From the NCBI GenBank assembly GCA_900541025.1, contig UQIL01000024.1, positions 1 to 39,662 of the forward strand: DNA of 39,662 nucleotides. Direction: 5' to 3'. Positions within the stretch are counted from its first letter, which is position 1, and each line of letters begins with the position of its first letter. A model generated the notes under the pieces. That model made no database searches and had not been told where the DNA came from. It saw nothing but the letters and a program-made list of their open reading frames with translations. Shown here one piece after another: positions 23,383 to 31,284 of the stretch. The translations under genes were made by a program, and so were the position numbers. Origin of the DNA: an uncultured Collinsella sp. Its GTDB lineage: Bacteria > Actinomycetota > Coriobacteriia > Coriobacteriales > Coriobacteriaceae.

Positions 23383-24792
23383 GTGGCAGGTAAAAAGTTC
23401 TCCCTGTTCGAGGTCATCCTCTCGGTTATCTGCGTTGTCTTTACCATCGAGGCGGCCGCTCCGGCATCTGCCATGGGTAACGTGCAGTTCTTCTGGTGGA
23501 TCTTCCTCATCATTACGTTTTTGCTTCCCTATGGCCTGGTGGTGGCCGAGCTCGGTACGGCGTTCGATTCCGAGGGCGGTCTGTACGATTGGGTTCGCCT
23601 GGGCTTGGGCGACCGTTGGGGCGCCCGCTGCTCCTGGTGCTATTGGGTCAACTTTCCACTGTGGGTGGCAAGTATCGCCTGCATGTTCCCCAGTGTCATC
23701 AATGCGGTATGGGGCATCGAATTTTCGCTTGGGGTCCGAATTGCCATCGAGCTTGCCTTTGTGTGGGGCGTCACGGTCATGGCAATGCAGCCGGTGGCCG
23801 AGGCCGATTGGGTCATGGATGGCGGCGCCGTCATCAAGGTGCTCATTACCGCCGTGGTGGGAATCGTCGGCATCTGGTTTGCCTGCAATAACGGCTTTGC
23901 CAACGATATGTCGTTTAAGACCTTTGTCCCCGATCTGGGAGACGCTAACTCACTGACGTATCTTTCAATCATCCTATTCAACTTTATGGGCTTTGAGGTG
24001 GTCGCGACCTTTGCCAGCACGATGAAGAACCCATCGCGTGATATCCCCAAGGCGGTTACCGCCGGTGGCGTTGCCATCGCGGCGATCTACATTATCTGTG
24101 GCATCGGTATTGGAGCCGCGGTTCCCACCGAGCAGCTTTCACTCGATTCGGGCATTGTGGACGCGGTTGCCGCCATGGTGGGGCGCGCTCACCCGCTGAC
24201 GATGGTCGTGGGCATGGCCTTTTTGGTGACGCTGTTCGCCAACATGATCTGCTGGAGTTTTGGCGTCAACAACGTGGCGAGCTATGCCGCGCGCCATGGT
24301 AACATGCCGCGCCCCTTTGCGCTGGTGTCCAAGAAGACCGGCATGCCTAATGGCTCGGCACTCATTAACGGTTGTTTTGCCAGCTTGGTGCTGCTACTTC
24401 AGATTCCGCTGGGCGAAGGTTCCGACGTCTTTTGGGTCTTCTTCTCGATGAACGTCGTCTTTCTGCTCATGAGCTATATCCCGATGTTCCCGGCGTTTTG
24501 GCGCCTGCGTAAATACGACGACCGCCCACGTGTGTTCCGCGCGCCCTTCGAGGGCAAGGTGCTTGCGGTAGCGCTTGCGGTGCCGGTGGTAGAGCTCGTG
24601 CTTTCGATTGTTGCGACAATCGTGCCGCTTAACAGCTCGCCCGCCGAGATGTCAAAGTTGCCGATCCTCATGGGTGTGGTGATCGGCGTGTTGCTGGGCG
24701 AGGTTTCGCGCCTCATATCGCGCCGCGGCCGCAGCATCGACAATCCCGGCGTTGGCGCAAGGGGGACAGGTCGCTTTGCACCAAAACAGTAG
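23383..24792 (+). CDS. Agmatine/putrescine-type antiporter (APC family), copy 2
   Basis: A 469-residue transporter closely similar along its length to copy 1, with the same motifs (TIEAAAPASAMGN in TM1, FNFMGFEVVATF in TM6) and about 12 membrane segments. It starts with GTG at 23383 after AGGGGGAGCG. Likely substrates are agmatine, putrescine or another diamine, but it is separated from agmatine deiminase 1 by 544 bases with terminator-like structures, so it is transcribed apart. Codon choice is looser than in copy 1. The last residues (GARGTGRFAPKQ) are encoded by DNA resembling the GGGACAG-type intergenic repeat, suggesting the tail was altered by it. Confidence 0.83.
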   Translation: MAGKKFSLFEVILSVICVVFTIEAAAPASAMGNVQFFWWIFLIITFLLPYGLVVAELGTAFDSEGGLYDWVRLGLGDRWGARCSWCYWVNFPLWVASIACMFPSVINAVWGIEFSLGVRIAIELAFVWGVTVMAMQPVAEADWVMDGGAVIKVLITAVVGIVGIWFACNNGFANDMSFKTFVPDLGDANSLTYLSIILFNFMGFEVVATFASTMKNPSRDIPKAVTAGGVAIAAIYIICGIGIGAAVPTEQLSLDSGIVDAVAAMVGRAHPLTMVVGMAFLVTLFANMICWSFGVNNVASYAARHGNMPRPFALVSKKTGMPNGSALINGCFASLVLLLQIPLGEGSDVFWVFFSMNVVFLLMSYIPMFPAFWRLRKYDDRPRVFRAPFEGKVLAVALAVPVVELVLSIVATIVPLNSSPAEMSKLPILMGVVIGVLLGEVSRLISRRGRSIDNPGVGARGTGRFAPKQ

Positions 24793-24827
24793 CGCCGCGA
24801 GTTGTGCGGTGCTAGATGCATCTTGGA

Positions 24828-25019
24828 TTACTGCTTACGCTGCTCGGGATCAGATGCGAGCTTGGGTGCAAAGTAGGGGACGTGGCCCAGGTAGGGGCAG
24901 CTGTCCGAACGCGCCTCAACGGCGCAGGGGACATTGTCGTAGGTCATGGAAGAACCGAGTCGGGTGATGGCCTTGGCGGCGGGCGCGACGAGCATCTTGA
25001 GCGGAGCGATCGGTGTCAT
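24828..25019 (-). CDS. Small conserved-looking protein, 63 residues, unknown
   Basis: Not recognised. AAAGGAG sits six bases before the ATG at 25019, one of the best ribosome binding sites in the window, so translation is likely. The N-terminal third is mildly hydrophobic (APLKMLVAPAAKAI); the second half has two Cys in NVPCAVEARSDSCPYLG and is rich in Pro and Tyr, possibly a small metal- or disulfide-binding peptide. It is divergent from membrane LuxR 2, with the shared 128-base region holding the palindrome at 25058-25077. Confidence 0.55.
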   Translation of the reverse strand: MTPIAPLKMLVAPAAKAITRLGSSMTYDNVPCAVEARSDSCPYLGHVPYFAPKLASDPEQRKQ

Positions 25020-25057
25020 GGCATCTCCTTTCATCGGTGAGACACAGCTTGTTTATC

Positions 25058-25077
25058 TAAACGATACAGTACGTTTA
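25058..25077. promoter_or_regulatory. TAAACG palindrome before LuxR 2
   Basis: TAAACGATACAGTACGTTTA has 6 bp arms around an eight-base centre, the shape of a LuxR-type box. It lies between the small ORF and the second membrane LuxR gene and may serve autoregulation. Confidence 0.5.
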
Positions 25078-25147
25078 ATCGGTGAGTCTAATCTTGCGGC
25101 AAAGAATCTGTCAACATCCTCACAGCATCTAGACAGGGGAGGCGGGC

Positions 25148-26140
25148 ATGAGTTTCGCGTTCTATATCTACACCACGATTATCATGGGTGTGGCTCTGGT
25201 GACCAGTGCCGTGGCATTGGTGGTTTGGCTCATGACGCGCCGTCGCGACAGCCTCGTGGCCGCGGCGGGTTTTTTGCTCTATATGCTCGATATGTCGGTC
25301 ATCTTTTTTGACGAGTACAATCGGCTCAAATACGACTACGCCGTTACCTTTAGCGAGCCGCTGCAGCACCCCTTGCTGCGCTGCGTGCTTGGTATTGCCA
25401 TCTATGCCTGCGTGGTGCTATGGATGTTTGCGCGCTTGCGCAAAAGACCGACGTCGCGCATGCTCGGACTCGCTATCGTGCCGTTTTCAATCTTGCAATT
25501 GCTGCTGGTGCCTCGCAGCGGCGCTGCCGGAGAGGTGCAGCAGTATCTCTTTTGGCTCACGCGTGACCTGGGTAATGTAGGATGTCTTGCCTATGCCGCC
25601 TGGCATTACCGGTACAGAGCAACGCGTGTTGAGAAACTCGACCTCGACCGCTCAAAGCTCTTTTGGAAGGTGGCCTTCGTTCTTGTGTTTTGCGTGATCG
25701 CCGAGGACACCTACATGATCTTGTTCTGCCGCCCCGACTCCCAAAACCCCGTCATCGGCCTCTTTTTGTGGTATCTGTCCGAGCGCAATATCTCCGAAAA
25801 CGTGCTGCTCGTGGTATGCGCGGCTCAGCTTTTTTGCCAGTTTAGCCATATCCTGCGTGTGTATGCCCGTCATCCGCGTGCCGATGAGGACGTGGCAGCC
25901 GAGAGCGCAAGCTCTGAGGACGATCTCGCATCGCGTGTGGTGATTTATGCCGACGCCCATAAGCTGTCACGGCGCGAGCAGGAGGTGCTCACGCTGGTGC
26001 TGAAGGGCAACGACGCCCAAAACATCGCCAGCGAGTTGGTCATCAGCCCTGGCACGGTCAAGGCACACTTGCATCGCATCTACGTTAAAAGCGGCGTCTC
26101 CAACCGAGATGACCTTATAGATACCTTTTGGCGTTCCTAG
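25148..26140 (+). CDS. Membrane-embedded LuxR-type transcriptional regulator 2
   Basis: A 330-residue protein built like regulator 1: about seven hydrophobic segments in residues 1-235, then a LuxR helix-turn-helix at about 275-328 (LSRREQEVLTLVLKGNDAQN, then GTVKAHLHRIYVK). The two share SERNxSENV before the last membrane segment. The ATG at 25148 follows GGGGAGG. The gene is followed in the same direction by the amidohydrolase and MATE genes, whose promoter region carries TAAAC repeats, so it is the likely activator or repressor of that pair. Confidence 0.88.
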   Translation: MSFAFYIYTTIIMGVALVTSAVALVVWLMTRRRDSLVAAAGFLLYMLDMSVIFFDEYNRLKYDYAVTFSEPLQHPLLRCVLGIAIYACVVLWMFARLRKRPTSRMLGLAIVPFSILQLLLVPRSGAAGEVQQYLFWLTRDLGNVGCLAYAAWHYRYRATRVEKLDLDRSKLFWKVAFVLVFCVIAEDTYMILFCRPDSQNPVIGLFLWYLSERNISENVLLVVCAAQLFCQFSHILRVYARHPRADEDVAAESASSEDDLASRVVIYADAHKLSRREQEVLTLVLKGNDAQNIASELVISPGTVKAHLHRIYVKSGVSNRDDLIDTFWRS

Positions 26141-26455
26141 CCTCATTCTTCCTCGCATGCGGGTCTTGCTGTGTGGGCGGCCACACCGTTGGGCGTAATG
26201 AAGCGGTAATAATCTCAGACAATAAACCTGCAGGTAAAGCGTGTAAACCTGCTTAAACTGACCGTTTGCGGTCCCTGGCCTTGGCACGGGTTTGCCCCTG
26301 TGTATCAATGGGTGTAGCGCGAAGCCGCGGACGTGGGACAGACGTCCGAGCACGGCTTGTAGGCACGCGCCGATGCGGGAGCGCTACGCTCCCAACCGAG
26401 TGCCCACGCGGGCGGTGCGTCCGCGTTACAACCAAAGATGCCTGAGGAGGCTCGC
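26141..26455. promoter_or_regulatory. Promoter region of amidohydrolase-MATE pair
   Basis: TAAACCTGCAGGTAA (26223-26237) and GTAAACCTGCTTAAAC (26243-26258) give four TAAAC/TAAAG elements in phase about 10-12 bp apart. The first matches 18538-18552 in 13 of 15 bases. The rest of the 315 bases is GC-rich and without a recognised gene. Confidence 0.5.
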
Positions 26456-28084
26456 ATGGACAAGGCTGATGTAGTTATCAAGAGCGACGCCGTCTTTACC
26501 GGCGATGGGCTCGAGCCGTTTAAGGGCGGCGTTGCCGTGCGGGGCGATAAAATCGTTGCCTGCGGTGACGATGCTCACCTGGCACCGTTTATCGGTCCCG
26601 ATACCGAGGTGCGCGACTTTGGCGACCAGCTCGTCATGCCCGGCCTGATCGACTCGCACACGCATTTTGCCCAGGGCGCGTTTATGACCGACCCCGATTT
26701 TGCCGTCAACCTCATCGACTGCACCAGTTTTGAGATGGCGATGGAACGTGTCGTGGCGTTTGCGGCCGACCATCCCGATAACGAGTGGATTCTGGGCTGC
26801 CAGATTATCCAGTTCCAGTGGGATGTCCCCGAGATGCCCACGGCCGCGATGATCGATGAGTACATCTCCGACCGCCCGGTATTTCTGCAGCAGGTTGACT
26901 TGCATACCTTTAGTGCCAATACCTGCGCCATCAACAAGGTGGGAGTAACTTCGCAGACGCCCGATCCCGCAGGCGGCAAGATCCTTAAGGATGCCGACGG
27001 CAATCTGACGGGCGTGTTTTCCAACAACGCCGGCGCCTTCTTTATGGACGAGGTCTACGACCCAGCGCCCGAGGTTGTTGACGCGTCGTTTGCAAAAACC
27101 GCCCGGCGCGCCAATGCCCTGGGAATCACTACGGTCGGCATGGTCAATCCTACGTTTGTGAGCATGGAAAACCCGTATGCGGTGTTGGCAGGTCTTAATG
27201 CCAAGGGCGACTTGCCGCTGCGCGTGTTCCTGTACACCGACCTGTTCGAAAACGAGTCCTTGACGCTCGAGCAGATCAAGGAGAAATACGCCTTCCCGGG
27301 TACGCAGGTGGAGTGGCACGGCTTTAAGCAGTTCCTTGATGGTGTGTGCTCCGACCATACCGCCTGGATGCTTGAACCCTATAGCAACGCACCCGACACC
27401 TGTGGTGAGCCCGCGGAGGAGCCGGAGCGCATCCGTGCTGCCATCCTGAGGGCGCAGGAATGGGGCGTTGACACGCGCATCCATGCAATCGGCGATCGCT
27501 CGGTGCGTTTTGTGCTCGATTGCTTTGAGGAGGGCGAGCGCTTGCATGGCAAGCGGGATTGTCGCCACTCCATGGAGCACAACGAGACGGTTCAACCCGA
27601 GGATATGCCGCGTTATGCCGAGCTCGGCGTCTGCCCCGGCATGCAGCCGTGGCACATGCTGCTCGATATGGCTGACCTTGCCAAGGACGAAGCCGTGGGT
27701 CCCGAGCGTGCCGCGCTTTCGTGGCCCCTGCATAGCCTGCTTGCCAGCGGAGCCGTGGTGCACCTGGGCAGTGACTTCCCCGTTGTGGGCTTGGAGCCCA
27801 TGGAGGAGGTGTACGGCGCGGTCTTCCGCATGCTCGAGGACGGTTCCAACCCTGAGGGCTGGTTCCCCCAGGAGCGCATTACCATGGCCGAGGCTCTGCG
27901 CGCCTACACCTATGGCAGCGCCTACGCCATGCATGCCGAGGACCGCATCGGCACGCTCGCGTGCGGCAAACAGGCAGATATCTGCGTGCTCGACCGCAAT
28001 CTCTTTGATTGCGAGCCGGCCGAGGTGCTCGAGGCTACCGCAGCCCTCACGATGATCGCCGGCAAGGTGGTCTTTGAGGCATAG
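26456..28084 (+). CDS. Amidohydrolase family protein (YtcJ-like)
   Basis: A 542-residue metal-dependent hydrolase of the amidohydrolase_3/YtcJ type. The HxH metal motif is in GLIDSHTHF at about 63-71; further signatures are IHAIGDRS and SMEHNE in the barrel, the GSDFPVV Asp region and the C-terminal GKQADICVLDRN typical of the small beta domain. Substrates in the family include amides, formamides and cyclic ureides; none can be chosen here. The ATG at 26456 follows GAGGAGG. It is followed after 87 bases by a MATE transporter and preceded by a membrane LuxR regulator, suggesting an inducible degradation-plus-transport unit for one small molecule. Confidence 0.87.
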   Translation: MDKADVVIKSDAVFTGDGLEPFKGGVAVRGDKIVACGDDAHLAPFIGPDTEVRDFGDQLVMPGLIDSHTHFAQGAFMTDPDFAVNLIDCTSFEMAMERVVAFAADHPDNEWILGCQIIQFQWDVPEMPTAAMIDEYISDRPVFLQQVDLHTFSANTCAINKVGVTSQTPDPAGGKILKDADGNLTGVFSNNAGAFFMDEVYDPAPEVVDASFAKTARRANALGITTVGMVNPTFVSMENPYAVLAGLNAKGDLPLRVFLYTDLFENESLTLEQIKEKYAFPGTQVEWHGFKQFLDGVCSDHTAWMLEPYSNAPDTCGEPAEEPERIRAAILRAQEWGVDTRIHAIGDRSVRFVLDCFEEGERLHGKRDCRHSMEHNETVQPEDMPRYAELGVCPGMQPWHMLLDMADLAKDEAVGPERAALSWPLHSLLASGAVVHLGSDFPVVGLEPMEEVYGAVFRMLEDGSNPEGWFPQERITMAEALRAYTYGSAYAMHAEDRIGTLACGKQADICVLDRNLFDCEPAEVLEATAALTMIAGKVVFEA

Positions 28085-28171
28085 CGCCATCGTTTGATTG
28101 GGCGGCTTGGTGCCAGTTGTCAGCCGCCTGACATCCATTCAGCACTACTCTCTCAAGGAAAGGGGAGAACA

Positions 28172-29548
28172 ATGGCAGAAGAAGTAACCGCTGCCGTGGA
28201 GGAGGAGCGCGAGCTCGCCTCCCAACCGATTCCCGGTCTGGTGCGTAAGTACACCATCGTCACCGGCCAGGGCATGCTCGCCCAGATCATCATGGTGGTC
28301 CTTGAGGGCCTCGTGATGGGTTGGGGCCTAGGTGCCCACGGCCTGGCATGTGTCTCGATCATTATGTCGGTCGAGTACATCAACCTGGCCTTTGGCAACC
28401 TGTTTGGCACCGGCGTGCCCGCCGTGGTGGGCAACCTTTTGGGTGCCGGCGACATCAAGGGCGCAAGCAAGGCTTTTAGCCAGGGCTTTTGGCTCACCAC
28501 GATCGTGAGTGTGCTGCTTGCTGTGGTGATGGCAGTGTTTACCGAGCCCATCTGCACATTCTTTGGCGCCACGCCCGACATCATGGCCGATACCGTTGCC
28601 GGCGTGCGCACCTTCGCCGTGCTGCTGCCGCTCACGGTCATTGGCCAGATGATCACCGCTGTGATGCGTGTGGACGAGAAGGTTCAGATCCAGGCCAACC
28701 TCATGACCGTTTCGGCCATCGTCGCCATCTGTTGGCTCGCGCTTTCCACGTTTGTGCTCAAGTTTGGCGTTATGGGCGCCGGCGTGTACTACGGGCTTTC
28801 CATCGGTATCTGGGCCATCGGTATCTTCTGGTTCATCGGGGGCAAAAAGTCCCAGCTCCAGATTAGCCTGGCCGACCTTAAGCTCGACCTCGCCATCTGC
28901 GGCCAGATCTTCAAGATCGGCTTCCCGTTCTTCCTGGTCCAGGGTGCGACCTTTATCTTTAATACCGTTGCCAACTCGCTTTTGGGTTCGCTCGGCGGCG
29001 ACATGGGCTCGCTCTACATCGCAGCCTTTGGCGTGATCAACGGCTACATCCTCTACATTACCATGATGGTTGCCCAGTGCTTCTCCTACGGTCTGCAGCC
29101 CATCGCTGCCTTCAACGCCGGCGCAAAGGCTTGGGCACGCCTTAAGGAGACGCTCTCCTGCACGCTTAAGTACCAGGTTGTGACGCTGGCGCTGGTCACC
29201 GTCGCGCTCTGGCTTGCCGCCACCCCGGTGTGCGCCTTCTTTGCCGGCAGCGATCCTGCGCTCGTTGAGGTTGCCGCCAACGCCACGCGTACTGTCATCC
29301 TGGCTGTTGCCCTGGGCTATCTTGCCATGACCATGTCGATGTATTTCCAGGCGGTCGAGAAGGTGGGTGTCGCCACGTTTACGGGCCTGCTTCGCTATGT
29401 GATCTGCTCGGTGCCGCTTATGTACCTCCTCGGCAACATGATGGGTGTCGAGGGCGTGTGGATCGCCCTGGTGGTGGCCGATGCCATTACTGGCATCATC
29501 TCCATTGCGCTCGCCGCGCACGAGTCCAAGCGCCTTGCCACGCTCTAG
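28172..29548 (+). CDS. MATE family transporter
   Basis: A 458-residue multidrug and toxic compound extrusion protein with 12 expected membrane segments in two similar halves. Typical features are the N-terminal LVRKYTIVTGQGMLAQ region and the second-half start IFKIGFPFFLVQGAT. MATE proteins export organic cations or metabolites using Na+ or H+. The ATG at 28172 follows AAGGAAAGGGGAG; the upstream frame from 28094 is not supported. It is probably co-transcribed with the amidohydrolase and ends at the terminator at 29599. Confidence 0.9.
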   Translation: MAEEVTAAVEEERELASQPIPGLVRKYTIVTGQGMLAQIIMVVLEGLVMGWGLGAHGLACVSIIMSVEYINLAFGNLFGTGVPAVVGNLLGAGDIKGASKAFSQGFWLTTIVSVLLAVVMAVFTEPICTFFGATPDIMADTVAGVRTFAVLLPLTVIGQMITAVMRVDEKVQIQANLMTVSAIVAICWLALSTFVLKFGVMGAGVYYGLSIGIWAIGIFWFIGGKKSQLQISLADLKLDLAICGQIFKIGFPFFLVQGATFIFNTVANSLLGSLGGDMGSLYIAAFGVINGYILYITMMVAQCFSYGLQPIAAFNAGAKAWARLKETLSCTLKYQVVTLALVTVALWLAATPVCAFFAGSDPALVEVAANATRTVILAVALGYLAMTMSMYFQAVEKVGVATFTGLLRYVICSVPLMYLLGNMMGVEGVWIALVVADAITGIISIALAAHESKRLATL

Positions 29549-29598
29549 GCTCGGACATGGCTGGCGTACGATAGTCGAACAAGTTAACTCGCCTGCAA

Positions 29599-29637
29599 GC
29601 CACCACAATGGGGACAGTCCCCATTGTGGTGGCTTTT
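29599..29637 (+). terminator. Terminator after MATE gene, ACCACCACAA family
   Basis: Arms of 17 bp (29599-29615 and 29617-29633) form a perfect palindrome around one A, followed by TTTTG. Outer bases GCCACCACAA are shared with the terminators at 7275 and 8753. Confidence 0.85.
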
Positions 29638-29678
29638 GTTATTTAGGGTCTGAGATTTCGGCTCTATAAATAATGCTT

Positions 29679-29757
29679 TTGAACTGGGTTACTATAAGAT
29701 TATGGTAAACGCTACTATAAGATTATGGAGAATGAAACTATTCGATTATGGTAACAG
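29679..29757 (+). repeat. Tandem repeat array C, 23 bp period, upstream of ATPase C
   Basis: With a 23 bp period the units start at 29679, 29702, 29725 and 29748. The core TACTATAAGATTATGG is exact twice (ending 29705 and 29728) and appears once as AACTATTCGATTATGG (ending 29751); the fourth unit keeps only ATGGTAAC. The TATTCGAT of the third core also occurs in array A. The array ends about 25 bp before the ATPase start. No spacers are present. Confidence 0.85.
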
Positions 29758-29776
29758 CGTAATAAGGGGCGTTGAT

Positions 29777-30946
29777 ATGGCTGAGTTCATTAACAGGGAT
29801 TTGCATGAGTTGCTCATTCGCATGGCAGGCTGGTTTCCTGTTGTGTCGTTGACAGGGCCTAGGCAGAGTGGTAAGTCTACGCTGGTTCGGCATGCCTTTC
29901 CCGACTATTCCTACGTCACGCTTGAGGACCCTCAAACGAGGCGCGCGGCCTTGGAGGATCCGGTGAGTTTTATCCGCAACCGAAAGGGCGGACTCATCAT
30001 CGATGAGGCGCAATACGCCCCGGATTTGTTTTCAATGATCCAGGTTGTTTCGGATGAGCGGGGAGACGCCGGTCAATACATCCTTACAGGCTCGCAAAAC
30101 TTTTTGATGATGAAAAGCATCGGGCAGTCTCTTGCCGGGCGAGTCGGGATCTTAAAATTGCTGCCATTATCGTTTCGAGAAGCGGAGAGGGGCCAGCAGG
30201 GGCAGCTGGAAGTGGATTTGTTCGCGCTCGAAGGGGGATACCCTCGCCTGCGTTCCGCCGGAATGCCGTCCGCGGTTTATTTTCCCAGCTATATCGATAC
30301 CTATGTTGAGCGCGATGTTGTGGGCTTGCTTGATGTGCGCAATAAGGCGGAGTTTCATAAGTTTCTGTCCATAATTGCTCAGAGCGTCGGTGCCCTCATC
30401 AATATATCCTCGCTTTCTCGAGATACGGGCGTGAGCGTATCGACCATTAAAAGCTGGTTGTCCATTCTGGAGCAGAGCTACCTGACGTTTTCGCTGCAGC
30501 CCTATTATGCAAATGCCAAGAAGCGTCTAACTAAAACGCCCAAGCTCTATTTTTACGACACGGGGCTGCTCTGCTACTTGCTCAAAATTGGATCACTGGA
30601 GCAACTATTGGAGAGCCCTTATCTGGGGGCCGTTTTCGAAAACCTCATCGTTTCCGAAACGGCGAAGAGCCATCTCAACGTGGGCGAGAATCCCGAGCTG
30701 TATTTCTATAGGGACGACAGCAAGCGTGAAATCGATTTGCTCGACTGTACAAACTCAGGGAGTCCCAAGGCTATCGAAATAAAATCATCCAGAACGTATC
30801 ACTATAAGTACGCCCGCCATCTACAGACTGTATGCGATGAGATCGACATTGCAAAAGATGCGCGCTATGTTGTGGCCCGCGTGGACTCAACGTATGAGTC
30901 GAAAGACTGTAGTGTGGTTTCGGCGCGTGATTGGCTTTTACGATAA
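29777..30946 (+). CDS. AAA+ ATPase with DUF4143 C-terminal domain (ATPase C)
   Basis: A 389-residue ATPase of the same broad family as ATPase A but only distantly similar. Walker A GPRQSGKST is at 27-35 and Walker B GLIIDEAQ at about 72-79, with a sensor-like LTGSQNF near 102-108. The DUF4143 region from about 170 includes a winged-helix-like stretch (ISSLSRDTGVSVSTIKSWL). The end carries a PD-(D/E)xK-like set: E in VFENLIVSE, REIDLL and IEIKSS. The ATG at 29777 follows AAGGGG at 29764-29769. An in-frame ATG at 29702 would place repeat sequence in the protein and has no binding site. It is monocistronic, with base composition more AT-rich than neighbours, consistent with mobility. Confidence 0.9.
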   Translation: MAEFINRDLHELLIRMAGWFPVVSLTGPRQSGKSTLVRHAFPDYSYVTLEDPQTRRAALEDPVSFIRNRKGGLIIDEAQYAPDLFSMIQVVSDERGDAGQYILTGSQNFLMMKSIGQSLAGRVGILKLLPLSFREAERGQQGQLEVDLFALEGGYPRLRSAGMPSAVYFPSYIDTYVERDVVGLLDVRNKAEFHKFLSIIAQSVGALINISSLSRDTGVSVSTIKSWLSILEQSYLTFSLQPYYANAKKRLTKTPKLYFYDTGLLCYLLKIGSLEQLLESPYLGAVFENLIVSETAKSHLNVGENPELYFYRDDSKREIDLLDCTNSGSPKAIEIKSSRTYHYKYARHLQTVCDEIDIAKDARYVVARVDSTYESKDCSVVSARDWLLR

Positions 30947-31029
30947 CAAGCTCGGCGTATTAACGGCTGCCGCGAGGGGAACCGGCCCCTTTTTGCGGCG
31001 GTTTTTGCCTATCTGGTGCGTCTTAGATG

Positions 31030-31150
31030 CAAGTGAGTAGACTTATTTGGATATGCCGAGCACACCGCGGCAAATGCTCAATAAAACCGCAGGTCAGAGC
31101 TGTGGCGTTTTGGGGCGTGCTTGGCCTCCTGCAAAAAGCCTACTCACTTG
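31030..31150. repeat. 121 bp element with 11 bp terminal inverted repeats
   Basis: CAAGTGAGTAG at the left end and CTACTCACTTG at the right end are exact complements. The right end is followed by GGTTTTTC, so it could also act as a terminator. No coding content. Confidence 0.55.
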
Positions 31151-31204
31151 GTTTTTCTGCTGGAAGACCGCCGTGAGGGAAGGCAGCTCCCTCGTGGCGG
31201 CTGA

Positions 31205-31241
31205 CATTTGCCCAGATAAACCCTGCCAAAATAAACCTGTC
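31205..31241 (+). repeat. Interspersed CAGATAAA repeat, copy a
   Basis: Contains CCCAGATAAACCCTGCC followed by AAAATAAACCTGTC. Related copies are at 33510-33560 (plus) and 36655-36710 (minus). This copy lacks the right hairpin arm. Confidence 0.6.
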
Positions 31242-31284
31242 TACTCTTTGAGCCAGAGCCGACACTAATTCAAATGGCGAAATC

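Larger units (their letters stand above)
30947..31284. other. Gap after ATPase C with hairpins and repeat elements
   Basis: No gene is seen. It holds GCCGC...GCGGC around 30967-31003 with a T run (probable terminator for ATPase C), an element bounded by CAAGTGAGTAG (31030-31040) and its perfect complement (31140-31150), a hairpin CCGCCGTGAGGGA/TCCCTCGTGGCGG at about 31169-31202, and one copy of the CAGATAAA repeat at 31205-31241. Confidence 0.55.

Noticed and set aside
26426..28138. 570-codon open frame on the minus strand
   Set aside because: It is antisense to the amidohydrolase gene, which has clear family motifs and a good ribosome binding site. Long antisense frames are expected in high-GC DNA.
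29702..29776. Earlier start for ATPase C that would encode the repeats
   Set aside because: No ribosome binding site at 29702, while AAGGGG precedes the ATG at 29777; the added residues are repeat-derived.
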